Assembly: GCF_001298525.1 (NCBI RefSeq)
Contig: NZ_CP012678.1
Coordinates: 744,001-808,000 of the forward strand
DNA: 64,000 nt
Direction: 5' to 3'
Source: Psychrobacter urativorans
GTDB taxonomy: Bacteria > Pseudomonadota > Gammaproteobacteria > Pseudomonadales > Moraxellaceae
The notes below the pieces were generated by a model, which was not told where the DNA came from, did not search any database, and saw only the letters and a program-made list of their open reading frames with translations. Of the stretch, positions 39,201 through 49,130 are shown piece by piece. Both the position numbers and the translations under genes were made by a program. Numbering within the stretch: the stretch's first letter is position 1; each line of letters begins with the position of its first letter.

Positions 39201-39326
39201 TACCGAGCCGAGAGCAGGATGATAACAAAAATACGGCACATCAATGCCGAGTGACAAACACGCTTGTAGCAAGTTGTCCGCGCTATCTACTTCGACAGTG
39301 GTTCCATCAATATGTATGACTGCCAT
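36255..39326 (-). CDS. nuoG: NADH-quinone oxidoreductase subunit G
   Basis: The large iron-sulfur subunit of the NADH dehydrogenase module, 1023 residues. It carries an N-terminal 2Fe-2S domain ([20 protein letters not shown]), a His/Cys 4Fe-4S site ([12 protein letters not shown]), a second 4Fe-4S ([16 protein letters not shown]) and the N7-type site CHGCSAGC...C. A molybdopterin-oxidoreductase-like domain follows. It is about 110 residues longer than E. coli NuoG, partly because of an Ala/Gln/Glu-rich linker near residues 540-605 (gene positions 37510-37710). It starts 10 bp after nuoF. Confidence 0.96.
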   Translation of the reverse strand: MAVIHIDGTTVEVDSADNLLQACLSLGIDVPYFCYHPALGSVGSCRQCAVKQYMTKEDMEAGRGRLVMSCMVAPSNDMYISVTDDEAKAFRKSMVELLMTNHPHDCPTCEEGGHCHLQDMTYMSGHNTRRYRFTKRTHHNQELGPFIAHEMNRCIACYRCVRFYKDYAGGEDLGVYASNNRVYFGRDKDGQFESEFSGNLTEVCPTGVFTDKTHSERYNRKWDMQYAPSICHGCSAGCNISAGERYGELRRIENRYNGEVNRYFLCDRGRFGYGYVNREDRPTQALERINDKHVEINIDYALDETTRRLKDKKVIGIGSPRASLETNFALKNLVGFDNFSTGLNHQQQALVNKCIEVLSTEGIYNPGMTDIESHDAVLILGEDITQTSSRVALSVRQAAKNEALKMAAAVQTQAWLAEPVQRIAQGALSPVYIIDVTQTKLDNISKVSVVATPEDITTLGFKVADEIASLADDMAQIVAPNTEQSADTDPMQALAQQIAYDLITADKPLVVSGSSLSSIALIEAAAQITQALTQKRSAIKATEQHQVEAHNAKVRAAQQQAEAQPVDDQELAAKPEVSVNADTQDNVERKPATPLELKHENNNYHVQAGIYLAVTDANSVGVCLLGGKSVEELLATDFDVVIVAENQLTDAIDGHKLTQLLADKTVIVLDHQLFDWHKNVDIVLPAASFAEADGTLVSAEGRAQRFFQVYDNSYYHPLSSIKEGWRWLHAVHSSLLGKDVDWTQLDDVIDALIATHPKLAGIKNAAPDADYRITGLKIAREPRRYSGRTAMRAPISVHEPMQPKDLDTGLTFSMEGYSGTQTPSSMIPFAQSAGWNSPQAWNKYQTKVGGSLKNGDPGVRLFDQVARLAMRQYIAPQVTSLTTTDIQQGQAKLVPIYNIYASSMMASRSPVVAEQLPVASWHIGMDDAKEWGVSTGDYLAINIDKQQIVLPVQLVHYLAEGCIGYPVGQVSIIHPSMPASICKVAAPITMSDAMEVDMASMASANADFNIDSVTAAPTTTQEV

Positions 39327-39336
39327 GCCACTCTCC

Positions 39337-40761
39337 TTATTTCACGTCTAGCTGTTGGTTGGCTGCAGCATCAATGACCTCTACACCAACCGCCTGCGCA
39401 ATTTTTTGATCAAATTCAGGACGGAAATATTTAATTGCACTCATAAGTGGTTCCATAGCACCGGGTGCATGGGCACAAAAAGTTTTACCAATCCATAAGT
39501 CACGAGTCAAGCCTTCAAGCTTTTCTACATCGCCTACTTGCCCTTCGCCATCATTAATAGCGGTGAGTAATTTCACACCCCACGGCAAACCATCACGGCA
39601 TGGTGTACAAAAGCCGCACGATTCACGTTGGAAGAAGATTTCAAGATTGCGTACCAGTGGCACCATATCTTGCTCTTCATCAACGACCATTATCAGCCCC
39701 GTACCCATACGGCTACCCGCTTTTTGAATGGTATCAAAATCAACTACCGTATCTAAATGCTCGGCAGTTAAAAAGTCAGTAGAGGCACCGCCTGGTAACC
39801 AAGCTTTAAGTGTGCGACCTTCTTGCATACCACCAGCAAAATCTTCGATAATCTCGCGCGCGGTGTAACCAAATGGTAACTCCCATAAACCCGGATCATT
39901 CACTAAACCTGAACAACCGAATAACTTAGTACCTGGAGTTTCAACCACACCTTTGGCTTTTGGCAAATCTTGATACCATTTGCTACCATGCAAAATAATA
40001 GCTGACACGTTATGGAGGGTTTCAACGTTATTAACAACCGTTGGTCGACCCCATGCGCCTGCCACTTGTGGAAAAGGTGGTTTGGTACGAGGATTCGCAC
40101 GGCGACCTTCAAGACAGTTAATTAACGCCGTTTCTTCACCACAAATATAACGACCTGCGCCAGTATGCACATGCAAATCGAAGCTAAAATCTGTGCCTAA
40201 AATATTATCACCCACCAAATTATTGGCGCGTAACTCTTCAATTGCGGCATTCAAGCGTTCTGCTGCTAATATATACTCACCACGAATAAAGATATAACCT
40301 GCATTTGCTCCAATGGCATAGGCAGATATGAGCATTCCTTCGATAAGCTGAAACGGCAGACGTTCCATAAGCAAGCGGTCTTTGAATGTACCTGGCTCCA
40401 TTTCATCTGCGTTACATACTAAGTAGCGCGGTCCACCATCGGGTGGTGCCATCAATGACCATTTAATACCCGCTGGGAAACCTGCACCACCACGACCTTT
40501 AACCACGGCTTCTTTAATGGTGGTTAACGTGGCTTCTGGTGGTTGCTTCAAAGCCATCTTGAGCGCTTCAAAACCACGTAGGGATTCATAAGTGGCTAAA
40601 TCTAGCACCGCATCATGATGTGCCAAGCGCCACGTTAAGGGTTTAGTCTCACTGGTAGCGGTCGCCTTATCACCGTAAATGGCAATACGCTGATTGTTTA
40701 ATTGGCTTGGTGCTTTGCCTTGGCTGCGAAGAGCAATCTGCTCTGAAACGGTTAATCTCAT
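39337..40761 (-). CDS. nuoF: NADH-quinone oxidoreductase subunit F
   Basis: The FMN- and NADH-binding subunit with the N3 4Fe-4S cluster, 474 residues. The NADH/FMN loop is [17 protein letters not shown], the FMN region is [18 protein letters not shown], and the cluster motif is [15 protein letters not shown] with a later Cys in [11 protein letters not shown]. Its ATG overlaps the nuoE stop by four bases (ATGA), indicating coupled translation. Confidence 0.97.
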   Translation of the reverse strand: MRLTVSEQIALRSQGKAPSQLNNQRIAIYGDKATATSETKPLTWRLAHHDAVLDLATYESLRGFEALKMALKQPPEATLTTIKEAVVKGRGGAGFPAGIKWSLMAPPDGGPRYLVCNADEMEPGTFKDRLLMERLPFQLIEGMLISAYAIGANAGYIFIRGEYILAAERLNAAIEELRANNLVGDNILGTDFSFDLHVHTGAGRYICGEETALINCLEGRRANPRTKPPFPQVAGAWGRPTVVNNVETLHNVSAIILHGSKWYQDLPKAKGVVETPGTKLFGCSGLVNDPGLWELPFGYTAREIIEDFAGGMQEGRTLKAWLPGGASTDFLTAEHLDTVVDFDTIQKAGSRMGTGLIMVVDEEQDMVPLVRNLEIFFQRESCGFCTPCRDGLPWGVKLLTAINDGEGQVGDVEKLEGLTRDLWIGKTFCAHAPGAMEPLMSAIKYFRPEFDQKIAQAVGVEVIDAAANQQLDVK

Positions 40762-41267
40762 GCGTATAGCTCCAACAATTGAGTAACTTCATCAGGCTGC
40801 ACAGGACCATAGGTATCTTCATCAATCAATACCGCAGGTCCTTTATCGCAGTTACCCAAACAGCAAATCGGTAATAGCGTGAAACGACCATCGGCAGTCG
40901 TTTGACCATACTCAATACCCAGCTCAGTGCGCAAAGCGGTCGACAGCGCCTCATAACCAGTTAGGTAGCACGCCACGGAATCACAAATTAAAATCACATG
41001 GCGACCAACGGGCTGACGATAAATACGATTGAAGAAAGTTGCCACCCCATCAAGATCCGTAACAGGGATATCTAACATATTTGCAATCGCATTTACCTGT
41101 GCGTCATCCACCCAACCATTGCGCTTTTGCACAATTTTTAGTGAATCTAATGAAGCAGCTCGCGCATGTGGGTAATGGTGCATAAACTCATGAATTGCCG
41201 CAATTTCTTCGGCAGTTAGGATACTGGCCACATCTACTTTTGGCGCTTTATCGGTAACAATTTTCAT
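40758..41267 (-). CDS. nuoE: NADH-quinone oxidoreductase subunit E
   Basis: A thioredoxin-like 2Fe-2S subunit (cluster N1a), 169 residues. The cysteine ligands lie in [10 protein letters not shown] and [17 protein letters not shown]. It overlaps nuoF by four bases and lies 121 bp after nuoCD, a larger gap than most in the operon. Confidence 0.97.
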   Translation of the reverse strand: MKIVTDKAPKVDVASILTAEEIAAIHEFMHHYPHARAASLDSLKIVQKRNGWVDDAQVNAIANMLDIPVTDLDGVATFFNRIYRQPVGRHVILICDSVACYLTGYEALSTALRTELGIEYGQTTADGRFTLLPICCLGNCDKGPAVLIDEDTYGPVQPDEVTQLLELYA

Positions 41268-41388
41268 AATCTTTTTCTTTCCTCACTCATCACGCCGCTT
41301 ATCGTGTGATTGTCACACATTTGCTGCGATTTAGGGTGCTAGTTGGCGCTCATACTTTGATTAATTTGACGTTATATAAAATTAAACA

Positions 41389-43164
41389 TTAACGATCACA
41401 GTCAGCCATTACAATATCAATGGATGCCAGATACATAATAGCGTCGGATACCAGTGAGCCGTTAATCACCGATGGCATTTGCTGAATATGTGCAAACGTC
41501 GGTGTGCGAATACGCGTACGATAGCTCATAGTGGCGCGATCTGAGGTGATGTAATAGCTATTGAGACCTTTAGTCGCCTCTACTATCGTAGCGCACTCAC
41601 CTGCTGGCATGACCGGACCCCAAGAAACCGAGAGGAAATGGTTAATCAAAGTTTCAATATCATTAAGAGTACGGTCTTTTGGTGGCGGTACGGCTAATGG
41701 ATGGTCAGCTTTATAAGGGCCTGAAGGCATATTGTCCATACATTGACGAATAATACGCAGCGATTGACGCATCTCTTCAACTTTGACCATACAGCGATCA
41801 TAGGCATCACCGTTATGACCAATAGGCACTTCAAAATCGAAGTTTTCATAGCCCATATACGGACGTGCTTTACGTAAATCAAAATCTACACCAGTGGCAC
41901 GTAAACCCGCACCGGTCACACCCCAAGCCAATGCTTGCTTAGCATCATATTGAGCAACACCTTGAGTACGACCTTTAAGCACGCTGTTCTGCAATGCAGC
42001 TTTAACATATTCATCTAAACGCTTCGGCATCCAATCCAAAAACTCACGCACCAGACGCTGCCATCCGCGCGGTAAATCCATCGCTGTGCCACCGATACGG
42101 AACCATGCTGGATGCATACGGTAGCCTGTTACCGCTTCAATCACGTCATAGGCTTTTTGACGATCGGTAAACATATAGAATACCGGTGTCATACCACCCG
42201 CATCCTGAATAAAAGTACCGACAAATAGCAAGTTATTGGTAATACGGAAAAACTCACTCATCATCACGCGTATGGTCTCAGCGCGAGGAGGAATCGTAAT
42301 ACCCGCAAGCTTTTCAACTGACATGATATAGGGCAGCTCATTCATTACCCCACCGAGATAATCAATACGGTCGGTATAAGGAATATACGAGTGCCACGTT
42401 TGGCGTTCTGCCATTTTTTCAGCACCGCGGTGGTGATAGCCGATATCTGGAATACAGTCAACGACCTCTTCACCATCCAGCTGTAGTACCAAGCGGAATG
42501 CACCGTGAGCGGAGGGATGGTTAGGACCAATGTTCAAGAACATAAAGTCTTCATCGCGCCCTGAGCGTTTCATACCCCATTCTTCAGGCACGAAACGCAA
42601 ATTTTCTTGCTCATATTGCTGCTTGGCAGTATTCAAAAAATAAGGGGTGAATTCAGTCGCGCGCGCATGATACTCTTTACGCAGTGGATGCCCTTCCCAA
42701 TATTTAGGTAGCAGGATACGGGTTAAATGCGGATGACCGGTAAAGACAATACCGAACATATCCCACACTTCGCGCTCATACCAATTGGCGTTTGGCCAAA
42801 TTTTGGTTGCACTAGGGAGATTTAAGTCCTCTTCACTGAGTGCCACTTTAATACGCACATCACTATTACGCTCAAGAGACATCAAATGATAAAAGACCGT
42901 GAAGTCACTAGCAGGTAGCCCTTCACGATGTTGACGCAAACGCTCATCCATTGCCGATAAGTCAAATAACATGACATAAGGCTGAGGTAGCGTCCGCAGA
43001 TACATGAGTACATCTAACACATCAGCACGCGCCACCCAAACTGTCGGAATCTCATCGACAGTCTGCTGCACGACAAATTTGCCAGCATACTTATATTCCA
43101 GCTCTTGAATGACTGCTGGTACGGGCTTGATCTTAGGATCTGTATTTTCGACTACCGTGACCAT
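41389..43164 (-). CDS. nuoC: NADH-quinone oxidoreductase fused subunit C/D
   Basis: A fusion of NuoC (30-kDa, about residues 1-190, with [24 protein letters not shown]) and NuoD (49-kDa, about residues 205-591, with [22 protein letters not shown] and [14 protein letters not shown]). The total is 591 residues. NuoD helps form the quinone-reducing site with NuoB. The fused form is standard in Enterobacteria, Pseudomonas and Moraxellaceae. The protein ends MADCDR as complex I D subunits do. Confidence 0.97.
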   Translation of the reverse strand: MVTVVENTDPKIKPVPAVIQELEYKYAGKFVVQQTVDEIPTVWVARADVLDVLMYLRTLPQPYVMLFDLSAMDERLRQHREGLPASDFTVFYHLMSLERNSDVRIKVALSEEDLNLPSATKIWPNANWYEREVWDMFGIVFTGHPHLTRILLPKYWEGHPLRKEYHARATEFTPYFLNTAKQQYEQENLRFVPEEWGMKRSGRDEDFMFLNIGPNHPSAHGAFRLVLQLDGEEVVDCIPDIGYHHRGAEKMAERQTWHSYIPYTDRIDYLGGVMNELPYIMSVEKLAGITIPPRAETIRVMMSEFFRITNNLLFVGTFIQDAGGMTPVFYMFTDRQKAYDVIEAVTGYRMHPAWFRIGGTAMDLPRGWQRLVREFLDWMPKRLDEYVKAALQNSVLKGRTQGVAQYDAKQALAWGVTGAGLRATGVDFDLRKARPYMGYENFDFEVPIGHNGDAYDRCMVKVEEMRQSLRIIRQCMDNMPSGPYKADHPLAVPPPKDRTLNDIETLINHFLSVSWGPVMPAGECATIVEATKGLNSYYITSDRATMSYRTRIRTPTFAHIQQMPSVINGSLVSDAIMYLASIDIVMADCDR

Positions 43165-43272
43165 GAATGACGTCTTCCTTCATTAATCATAACTGATTCA
43201 TCATAACTAGACTGTGATGAGCGCATAAAACGTTAAGGCTATTACTGCTACTGCGAATCTAAATGTATAAGC

Positions 43273-43941
43273 TTAAATACTGTCTGGACTGCGCAAATTT
43301 TTCACCGCGATACGATCCGCTTGCTTACGGTCACGTTCAGGAGTCATCTGTGGTTGATAGATACCCTGATCATTCACATGAATACCTAATGGACGGCGTT
43401 CTTTAGTAATCGACTCTTGTAGTAACATTAAAGCTTGAATCAACGCTTCAGGGCGCGGTGGACAGCCGGGTACATAAACATCCACAGGAATAATTTTATC
43501 CACCCCTTGTACGACTGAGTAAATATCATACATGCCACCTGAATTGGCACAGGCGCCCATCGAGATAACCCATTTTGGCTCAAGCATTTGCTCATAAAGA
43601 CGCTGGATAACTGGTGCCATTTTAATAAAGCATGTACCGGCAACAATCATCACATCCGCCTGACGTGGCGAGGCGCGAATCACCTCGGCACCAAAGCGTG
43701 ATAAATCATGCACAGCCGTCAAGGTCGTCGCATATTCTACGTAGCAGCAAGAAGTACCAAAGTTAAACGGCCACAATGAGTGCTTACGACCCCAGTTAGC
43801 AGTTGAGTGAACCAGGTCTTCTAGACGACCCATAAAGACATTTTTATTGACTTCATCTTCAAGAGGATCGCTGACCGTTTGGCGAGTCTGAGCAGGATAT
43901 ACCTCTGCATCAGGGTTGGCTTTTGTTAAGGTATATTTCAT
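43273..43941 (-). CDS. nuoB: NADH-quinone oxidoreductase subunit B
   Basis: It carries cluster N2, the last iron-sulfur centre before quinone. Cluster residues are in [20 protein letters not shown] and [12 protein letters not shown]. The frame begins at a TTG (43950), but the ATG at 43941 has AAGG nine bases before it and gives [10 protein letters not shown] with 222 residues. It lies 153 bp after nuoA. Confidence 0.96.
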   Translation of the reverse strand: MKYTLTKANPDAEVYPAQTRQTVSDPLEDEVNKNVFMGRLEDLVHSTANWGRKHSLWPFNFGTSCCYVEYATTLTAVHDLSRFGAEVIRASPRQADVMIVAGTCFIKMAPVIQRLYEQMLEPKWVISMGACANSGGMYDIYSVVQGVDKIIPVDVYVPGCPPRPEALIQALMLLQESITKERRPLGIHVNDQGIYQPQMTPERDRKQADRIAVKNLRSPDSI

Positions 43942-44094
43942 AACATTCAACCTTTAAATTGTACCTAGCATGATAGCGACACTACTTATCATAGTTTTGC
44001 TATCCTACTAATAATATAGTTGCTACGAATTTTGCAAATATGATATCTAGTGATAAACCATGCATTAATGCCCGATGTACTTACTATTCATAGA

Positions 44095-44724
44095 CTAATG
44101 ACTGCGCTCAGCATTCGTATGTTGAGCAGAGACAGCAAAATCCACAGACGTAATATTACCTGTGGTATTGATATGATCAATGTTTTGTAGATGACGACGA
44201 TTGGCCTCAATATTATTTGAGACATTAATCTGCCCAGAAGATTGCGCCGGTATCTTACCCGTAGGGTCTACCATCAACTCATCAACACCATCAAACTTTG
44301 TAATATCGGCTAAATTAAAGCCAGCAGGTGCGGCATAAAGACGGATTTTTTTACGCATTTTATCTGCAGGTGCCCAGTTTAAAGCACCTAAACTTAACGC
44401 ATAGACCAGACCAATCAGCAAATCAATAACGAATGTGGTGGCGGCAATAAAGCCCGCCCAACCAGTTTCGCGTACCGAAACAGCATAAGTGTATAAGTAC
44501 AGCGCTTCTAAATCAAAAATGACAAAGAAAATAGCTACTAGATAGAATTTAGCAGACAAGCGAATACGGGCGTTACCGGCACCGACAACACCTGCCTCAA
44601 ATATCTCTTCTTTTTGTAAGCCATGAGAGCGTCCGCCAAGTAAGCGCGGAACGGTCAACATAAACACAACCAGACCGATTGCAGCTAGAATAAAGGCAAC
44701 TGCTGACCAATTAAAGGCAGACAT
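44095..44724 (-). CDS. nuoA: NADH-quinone oxidoreductase subunit A, C-terminally extended
   Basis: The first gene of the nuo operon. This three-helix membrane subunit (helices near residues 9-27, 64-84 and 95-115) has the conserved acidic loop between helices 1 and 2 (EEIFEAGVVGAGNARIRLSAKFYLVAIFFVIFDLEALYLY is the diagnostic region). At 209 residues it is about 60 longer than E. coli NuoA. The extra C-terminal part is hydrophilic and Asn/Ser/His-containing and looks disordered. Confidence 0.94.
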   Translation of the reverse strand: MSAFNWSAVAFILAAIGLVVFMLTVPRLLGGRSHGLQKEEIFEAGVVGAGNARIRLSAKFYLVAIFFVIFDLEALYLYTYAVSVRETGWAGFIAATTFVIDLLIGLVYALSLGALNWAPADKMRKKIRLYAAPAGFNLADITKFDGVDELMVDPTGKIPAQSSGQINVSNNIEANRRHLQNIDHINTTGNITSVDFAVSAQHTNAERSH

Positions 44725-45478
44725 GATAATACGTGCTCCTCACCCAATCGAGTGTCATAAGCATCGCTTGACTATCAATCATTATCGTGTGATAGCATAG
44801 CGGCGTAACTGACGCAGACGAAAACACAAAAATTTGTGTTGGTAATGACCAATTATCAAGATTATTGAAGAAAGATAGTGTAATACGACACTAACCATCA
44901 CTTTATCTAAACGCGCGAGGTTACTAATATAGTATGAGCGCTCTAAAGGTAAATTTAGAACCTACAGACCGAGTAGCTCATGATACGTCATCAGTATAAA
45001 ATAAAGGTGGCTTAGCTAGTGGCTGGTCATTAATCTTATCTTTTTGCAACGAAAAATAAACTTATTAAATCAATATTATACTCAATCATTTAATTGATTT
45101 AATAACTCATTATACGTGGTCAATAATATCATAATAACTGGCATAAACAGGTTATTTACTATACGCTTATCAAGGGTTAAAAGCCAGTTCTCAACGATAT
45201 TGAGAGATTTATATATATTAAAAAACATATATATGAAGCTAACAACTGCGCTATAGCACGAGCCCTAAGTTATCGCTGACTTTACAACCTATAAGCATAT
45301 CGCTAACCATTGAAAATACCCAAATAGTCTATGAGCCATTCAAAATAAGGGTTAACGACGCTTACTTATAATACACGCGGTAAATTAGCGCATATTGTAA
45401 ACCAAATATGGCTAATTGCAACCTATCACTGTGACTACTTGCAACAAATAATAATAGTCTGCCCTCACTCCATAATAG
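44725..45478. other. long spacer upstream of the nuo operon
   Basis: About 750 bases without a supportable gene. It must hold the nuo promoter(s) on the minus strand. An ATTATA at 45074-45079 reads TATAAT on the minus strand, but with a poor -35 and a leader of about 350 bases, so I do not call it. TCTCAA-CGATA-TTGAGA (45189-45205) is a perfect small dyad. An AT-rich near-palindrome lies at about 45209-45237. A small RNA or regulator-binding region is possible but not shown. Confidence 0.45.
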
Positions 45479-45530
45479 TGAGCAATAAAAAAGGCAAGCC
45501 GAGATCTCGGCTTGCCTTTTTTATTGCTCA
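45479..45530. terminator. 52-bp perfectly palindromic bidirectional terminator after lolA
   Basis: Two 26-base arms are exact reverse complements with no spacer; the centre is GCCGAGATCTCGGC and each side has a run of six T on its own strand. It lies 52 bp past the lolA stop and can stop transcription from both directions. Confidence 0.9.
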
Positions 45531-45581
45531 TTTAGACTTAACATCGTGCTAGCACTTATAAATCCACTTGCTCATTAATAA

Positions 45582-46277
45582 TTACTGATTAATAACGTCC
45601 ACACCCTTTGGCGGCGTAAACTTAAACTGGCTGCTATTAATGCTTGGATTCAACTTAATATTATCGTACTTAATCGTAGTGGTCTGACCTAAAGTATCGT
45701 TCAGCACCATCATCACTGGCTTGCCGCCATTAAAGCTCATTGATAAGCTTTTGAAACTGGCACTACTGGATTTAGGATAGAGTACATAGTAGTTCTTAGT
45801 GCTGTAAGGCTGAGTAATCTTGAAATTCTTATCGATTTTACTCGGATCACCAGATAATAATAGCGCTGGCGTATTACCCACTTGGTTATCAACATTCTGC
45901 TTCGTGGCTTGCTCTAAATCTTTATCAAAAATCCATAGCGAGCTACCATTCGCCACAATCAGCTGTTCTGATGGTGACTTGGTCTCCCAACGGAAATTAT
46001 TTGGACGCTGTACACTCATCACACCTTTAAACGTGCCACTACTGGCACCCGTGGTTGTTTGAGTGAAATTAGCGGTCATACTTTTGGTATTGGCTAACAG
46101 TTTATTTAAACGTTGGGCGGCGACTATATTTGTTGCAGGTGCAGCTTGAGCAGTTTGCGTCAATGCTACCATCGGTGCAGCGACGCCAAGCGTGGTCATT
46201 AAGATACCAGTTAACGCGCTACTCATCATCTTTTGTTTTACAGTAGGGGTTGGTTTTACTCGTATTGATAAAGTCAT
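45582..46277 (-). CDS. lolA: outer-membrane lipoprotein carrier protein LolA
   Basis: A periplasmic chaperone that takes lipoproteins from LolCDE to the outer membrane. The frame opens at 46325, but the ATG at 46277 has AGAGGA seven bases upstream and gives a 231-residue protein with a signal peptide ending near AQAAP. Mature features include LNKLLANTKSMTANFTQTT, GVMSVQRPNNFRWET and SLWIFDKDLEQATKQ, the LolA core. It is somewhat longer than E. coli LolA (203). It stands alone, with a perfect palindromic terminator downstream. Confidence 0.92.
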   Translation of the reverse strand: MTLSIRVKPTPTVKQKMMSSALTGILMTTLGVAAPMVALTQTAQAAPATNIVAAQRLNKLLANTKSMTANFTQTTTGASSGTFKGVMSVQRPNNFRWETKSPSEQLIVANGSSLWIFDKDLEQATKQNVDNQVGNTPALLLSGDPSKIDKNFKITQPYSTKNYYVLYPKSSSASFKSLSMSFNGGKPVMMVLNDTLGQTTTIKYDNIKLNPSINSSQFKFTPPKGVDVINQ

Positions 46278-46400
46278 TATATTTCCTCTCAGTATAAAAA
46301 TTTTAGTATAAAAATAGAATAACAATTAATAAGTCTATTTTCTAATGGATATGTTTTTCAAATAAGCCATATCTTCATTAAGGCTAAATATTATTCTTAT

Positions 46401-46430
46401 TTATTTTACGTCTACTTATTTTACGTCTAT
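46401..46430. repeat. 15-bp tandem duplication
   Basis: Two adjacent 15-base copies differ only in the last base (TTATTTTACGTCTAC and TTATTTTACGTCTAT). Confidence 0.8.
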
Positions 46431-46464
46431 TGCCTAAATCAGTAATATAAAGGCGGCGTATTTA

Positions 46465-46496
46465 TTTATTACAGTGCTGCTTTATTACAGTGCTAT
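46465..46496. repeat. 16-bp tandem duplication
   Basis: Two adjacent 16-base copies (TTTATTACAGTGCTGC and TTTATTACAGTGCTAT) differ in the last two bases. Confidence 0.8.
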
Positions 46497-46686
46497 TGAC
46501 TGATGAGCACAGTGTGCCAGTTTTTTTATTACGCGCCTAGTCATGAATTGCAATCAATACTACGGCTGCCATACACGCTTGTAACCATTACATTTACCCT
46601 TCTTTATTTCTATAATTCAAAAACCTGATAGCTAATGTTAATTTTTTTCTTTAATTACAGTCATATAGCTAATAAAAGACAAGCAC

Positions 46687-46726
46687 AAAAAAACCCCCAT
46701 TACCAATGAGTAATGGGGGTTTCGAT
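46687..46726 (-). terminator. rho-independent terminator after rpmA
   Basis: AAACCCCCATTAC (46691-46703) and GTAATGGGGGTTT (46710-46722) pair perfectly around a 6-base loop. On the minus strand the stem is followed by a T-run (A-run at 46687-46693 on plus). It ends the rplU-rpmA operon. Confidence 0.88.
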
Positions 46727-46793
46727 ACTGGCTAGACTGTCTTAATGAGTATTAAATAAATTTATATACTTTAAGTCAGTAGCAACGCAGTAT

Positions 46794-47051
46794 TTATGCT
46801 TCTTCAACCATCACGTAGCGACGGTTAAATTTACCTTTGGTCGCAAACTTCACTACACCGTCATTTAGTGCAAATAAAGTATGGTCACGACCCATGCCAA
46901 CACCTGCGCCAGCGTGGAATTCTGTACCACGTTGACGAACGATGATGTTACCAGCAACGATGGCTTGACCGCCAAAGATTTTTACGCCGAGCATTTTTGG
47001 GTTTGAATCACGACCATTACGGCTTGAACCGGCAGCTTTTTTATGTGCCAT
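46794..47051 (-). CDS. rpmA: 50S ribosomal protein L27
   Basis: A 85-residue ribosomal protein whose N-terminal tail reaches the peptidyl-transferase centre. It starts [19 protein letters not shown] and contains [21 protein letters not shown], both diagnostic. It lies downstream of rplU in the usual two-gene operon. Confidence 0.98.
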   Translation of the reverse strand: MAHKKAAGSSRNGRDSNPKMLGVKIFGGQAIVAGNIIVRQRGTEFHAGAGVGMGRDHTLFALNDGVVKFATKGKFNRRYVMVEEA

Positions 47052-47145
47052 GAGAAAATCTCCTTGTTAATGTGACTTATCGCTAATGCGATAACTCTTA
47101 AGCATTTAGTGCGTTATTAATTATCAATAAACTGATAATCGTTAA

Positions 47146-47457
47146 TTATGCATTAATGGCTTTGATTTTTAACAAGGTGTACCATTGGCGGTGACCTTGC
47201 TCTTTGTGATAATGCTTACGACGGTTGTGCTTGACGATACGGATTTTTTCGCCGCGACCATGTTCAATCACTTCGACTTCTACGCTTGCGCCATCAACAA
47301 CAGGCTGACCGATTTTAACGGTTTCGCCGTCAACAACCATCAATACGTCGTTAAATGTGATGGTTTCGCCTTGTTCTGCTTTTAGTAGTTCAACTTTAAG
47401 CAATTCATCGACGACTACACGGTGCTGTTTACCACCAGTTTTGATTACTGCGTACAT
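47146..47457 (-). CDS. rplU: 50S ribosomal protein L21
   Basis: A 103-residue 23S rRNA-binding protein. It starts [14 protein letters not shown] and ends with the basic stretch [18 protein letters not shown]. It is the first gene of the rplU-rpmA operon. ispB lies divergently upstream, an arrangement shared with many gammaproteobacteria. Confidence 0.98.
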   Translation of the reverse strand: MYAVIKTGGKQHRVVVDELLKVELLKAEQGETITFNDVLMVVDGETVKIGQPVVDGASVEVEVIEHGRGEKIRIVKHNRRKHYHKEQGHRQWYTLLKIKAINA

Positions 47458-47884
47458 TGTCTAACTCCGCTTAACCCGTGTGCCGTGGCTGGCATCATAC
47501 CAACGCTTCGTCAACGAACACGACAGGGAAAAATTAAAGGCAAGATTTTACGGCTTTTTGCCTATAAAAGCAAGCCGCTCATCCAGTTTATAAAAGATAG
47601 TAATACTAATAAGTCTGTATTTAAGCCACGTTATTATAGCTTATGCAATCAGCAACTTACAATGTTTTATCAATGCGTTTCCATCCTTACCAATTTCATG
47701 AGTAATTTTTGCATGATGTTTTTGAGGCAAAATTTTAAATCTAAAATAGCACCGCCTGTCTGCTGTCACGCTTTAATCGCCGATTTGCATGATAAGCTAT
47801 GCTATTATAAGGGTATTAACGACCTTATCACGGTTAACTATAAAGCCCTTTCTCCTACTCTCATCTAAAATACGACTATTTACT
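47458..47884. other. divergent spacer between rplU and ispB
   Basis: The spacer must hold promoters in both directions. For ispB, TGCTATTAT (47800-47808) fits an extended -10 element with no clear -35. An open frame covers much of the region on the plus strand but overlaps the rplU start and has no protein-like features, so I do not call it. No structured L21 leader was recognised. Confidence 0.45.
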
Positions 47885-48910
47885 ATGACCAGTACTCCTT
47901 TGTCTAACGCTGCGAACTCATTATCCTCTACGCTAAACTACGCCGATATCCAAAGTATTGTCGCTACTGATTTTGACATTATGGATAAGCAAGTATTTGG
48001 CAGTCTGGATTCAAAAGTGCAGTTAGTAATGAGCGTTTCACAGCATGTTATCAATGCTGGTGGCAAACGTATGCGCCCACTCATTACTTTGTTATGTGCG
48101 CGGATGTTAAATGATGCCCCATCAGAGCAAGCGATGCATTTAGCAGCGATTACTGAAATGCTGCATACCGCAACCTTGGTGCATGATGATGTGATTGATG
48201 AGTCCAATCAGCGCCGTGGCAAACCAACGGCGAATGCCACATGGGACAATGCGACTGCGGTATTAGTCGGGGATTATCTGATTGCTCGCGCTTTTAACTT
48301 GTTGGTTGGCTTTCAAAGTTTGCCTTTATTACAACTGTTCTCAGACGGTACGTGCGATATTGCTGAAGGTGAAGTGTTGCAACTGCAACATCAGCACAAT
48401 CCAGCAGCGACAGAAAATGATTATTTAAATATTATTGATGGTAAAACTTCACGACTGTTTATGATGGCAACCCAAGGCGCGGCTATCTTGCAGGAACAAA
48501 CGCAATATTTACAGGCGTTAGCAGATTTCGGGCAGCATTTTGGTAATGCCTTTCAGATTATTGATGACGTGCTCGATTATAGTGGTGATAGCGAAATTAT
48601 GGGCAAAAACTTGGGCGATGATCTTGCCGAAGGTAAGCCTACGCTACCTACCATTAAAGCGCTTGAACTGCTAAAAGATACCGATAAAGAAGGTTATGAC
48701 AAGCTACGTATTGCCATACAAACGGGCAAAACGCCAAATGCGGAACAACTGATTGAGCTAGTGCGCGATTCTGGTTCACTTGAATATTGCAAGCGTCGTG
48801 CTTTAGAAGAAACCAAGCTTGCCCAGCAGGCGCTAAGCACCCTACCCGACAACCGCTATCGTCAAGGATTATACCAATTGACTGAGCTTGCCAGCGCCCG
48901 CTTAATATAA
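47885..48910 (+). CDS. ispB: octaprenyl diphosphate synthase IspB
   Basis: A polyprenyl synthase that makes the ubiquinone side chain from farnesyl diphosphate and isopentenyl diphosphates. Both aspartate-rich motifs are present: LVHDDVIDESNQRRGKPT (DDxxD) and FQIIDDVLDYSGD. The frame is open from 47789, but the ATG at 47885 (MTSTPLSNAAN) gives 341 residues, near the normal 323; the ribosome-binding site is weak. It supplies the pathway completed by the UbiH-family enzymes at 20329-23055. Confidence 0.93.
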   Translation: MTSTPLSNAANSLSSTLNYADIQSIVATDFDIMDKQVFGSLDSKVQLVMSVSQHVINAGGKRMRPLITLLCARMLNDAPSEQAMHLAAITEMLHTATLVHDDVIDESNQRRGKPTANATWDNATAVLVGDYLIARAFNLLVGFQSLPLLQLFSDGTCDIAEGEVLQLQHQHNPAATENDYLNIIDGKTSRLFMMATQGAAILQEQTQYLQALADFGQHFGNAFQIIDDVLDYSGDSEIMGKNLGDDLAEGKPTLPTIKALELLKDTDKEGYDKLRIAIQTGKTPNAEQLIELVRDSGSLEYCKRRALEETKLAQQALSTLPDNRYRQGLYQLTELASARLI

Positions 48911-49015
48911 TGTGAGCGAACCCATTTGACGTTGTAAATGCTTACGACTTCAGGTTCTCAACAGAATAGTTAATGTTCTATGTAAACAGGAAAATACAAA
49001 AACGAAGTTTGGGAC

Positions 49016-49064
49016 GCAAGCAAAGAAGATAGGTCGGTACAAAGCCACCTCCCTTTTTGCTTGC
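49016..49064 (+). terminator. possible structured terminator after ispB
   Basis: GCAAGCAAA (49016-49024) pairs with TTTGCTTGC (49056-49064), and a smaller GGT..ACC stem can form inside. The T-run after the stem is short, so this may be a terminator or simply a stable 3' structure. Confidence 0.4.
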
Positions 49065-49078
49065 TTTATTCACTTGTT

Positions 49079-49130
49079 ATTGACGACTGTGATTGACGAC
49101 TGTGATTGACGACTGTGATTGACGACTGTG
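49079..49130. repeat. 13-bp minisatellite, four perfect copies
   Basis: The unit ATTGACGACTGTG occurs four times head to tail without a mismatch (49079-49091, 49092-49104, 49105-49117, 49118-49130), followed by a partial ATT. It lies in the ispB-efflux operon spacer. Such identical short units are prone to slippage. Confidence 0.92.

Larger units (their letters stand above)
46278..46686. other. spacer upstream of lolA with two tandem duplications
   Basis: The spacer must hold the lolA promoter on the minus strand. TTATTTTACGTCTAC (46401-46415) is followed at once by TTATTTTACGTCTAT (46416-46430). TTTATTACAGTGCTGC (46465-46480) is followed by TTTATTACAGTGCTAT (46481-46496). No gene is apparent. 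Confidence 0.6.

Noticed and set aside
47422..47868. Open frame of 148 codons on the plus strand between rplU and ispB
   Set aside because: It overlaps the rplU start antisense, has no ribosome-binding site and its translation is Cys/Phe/Leu-rich without protein-like pattern. It occupies a divergent promoter region.
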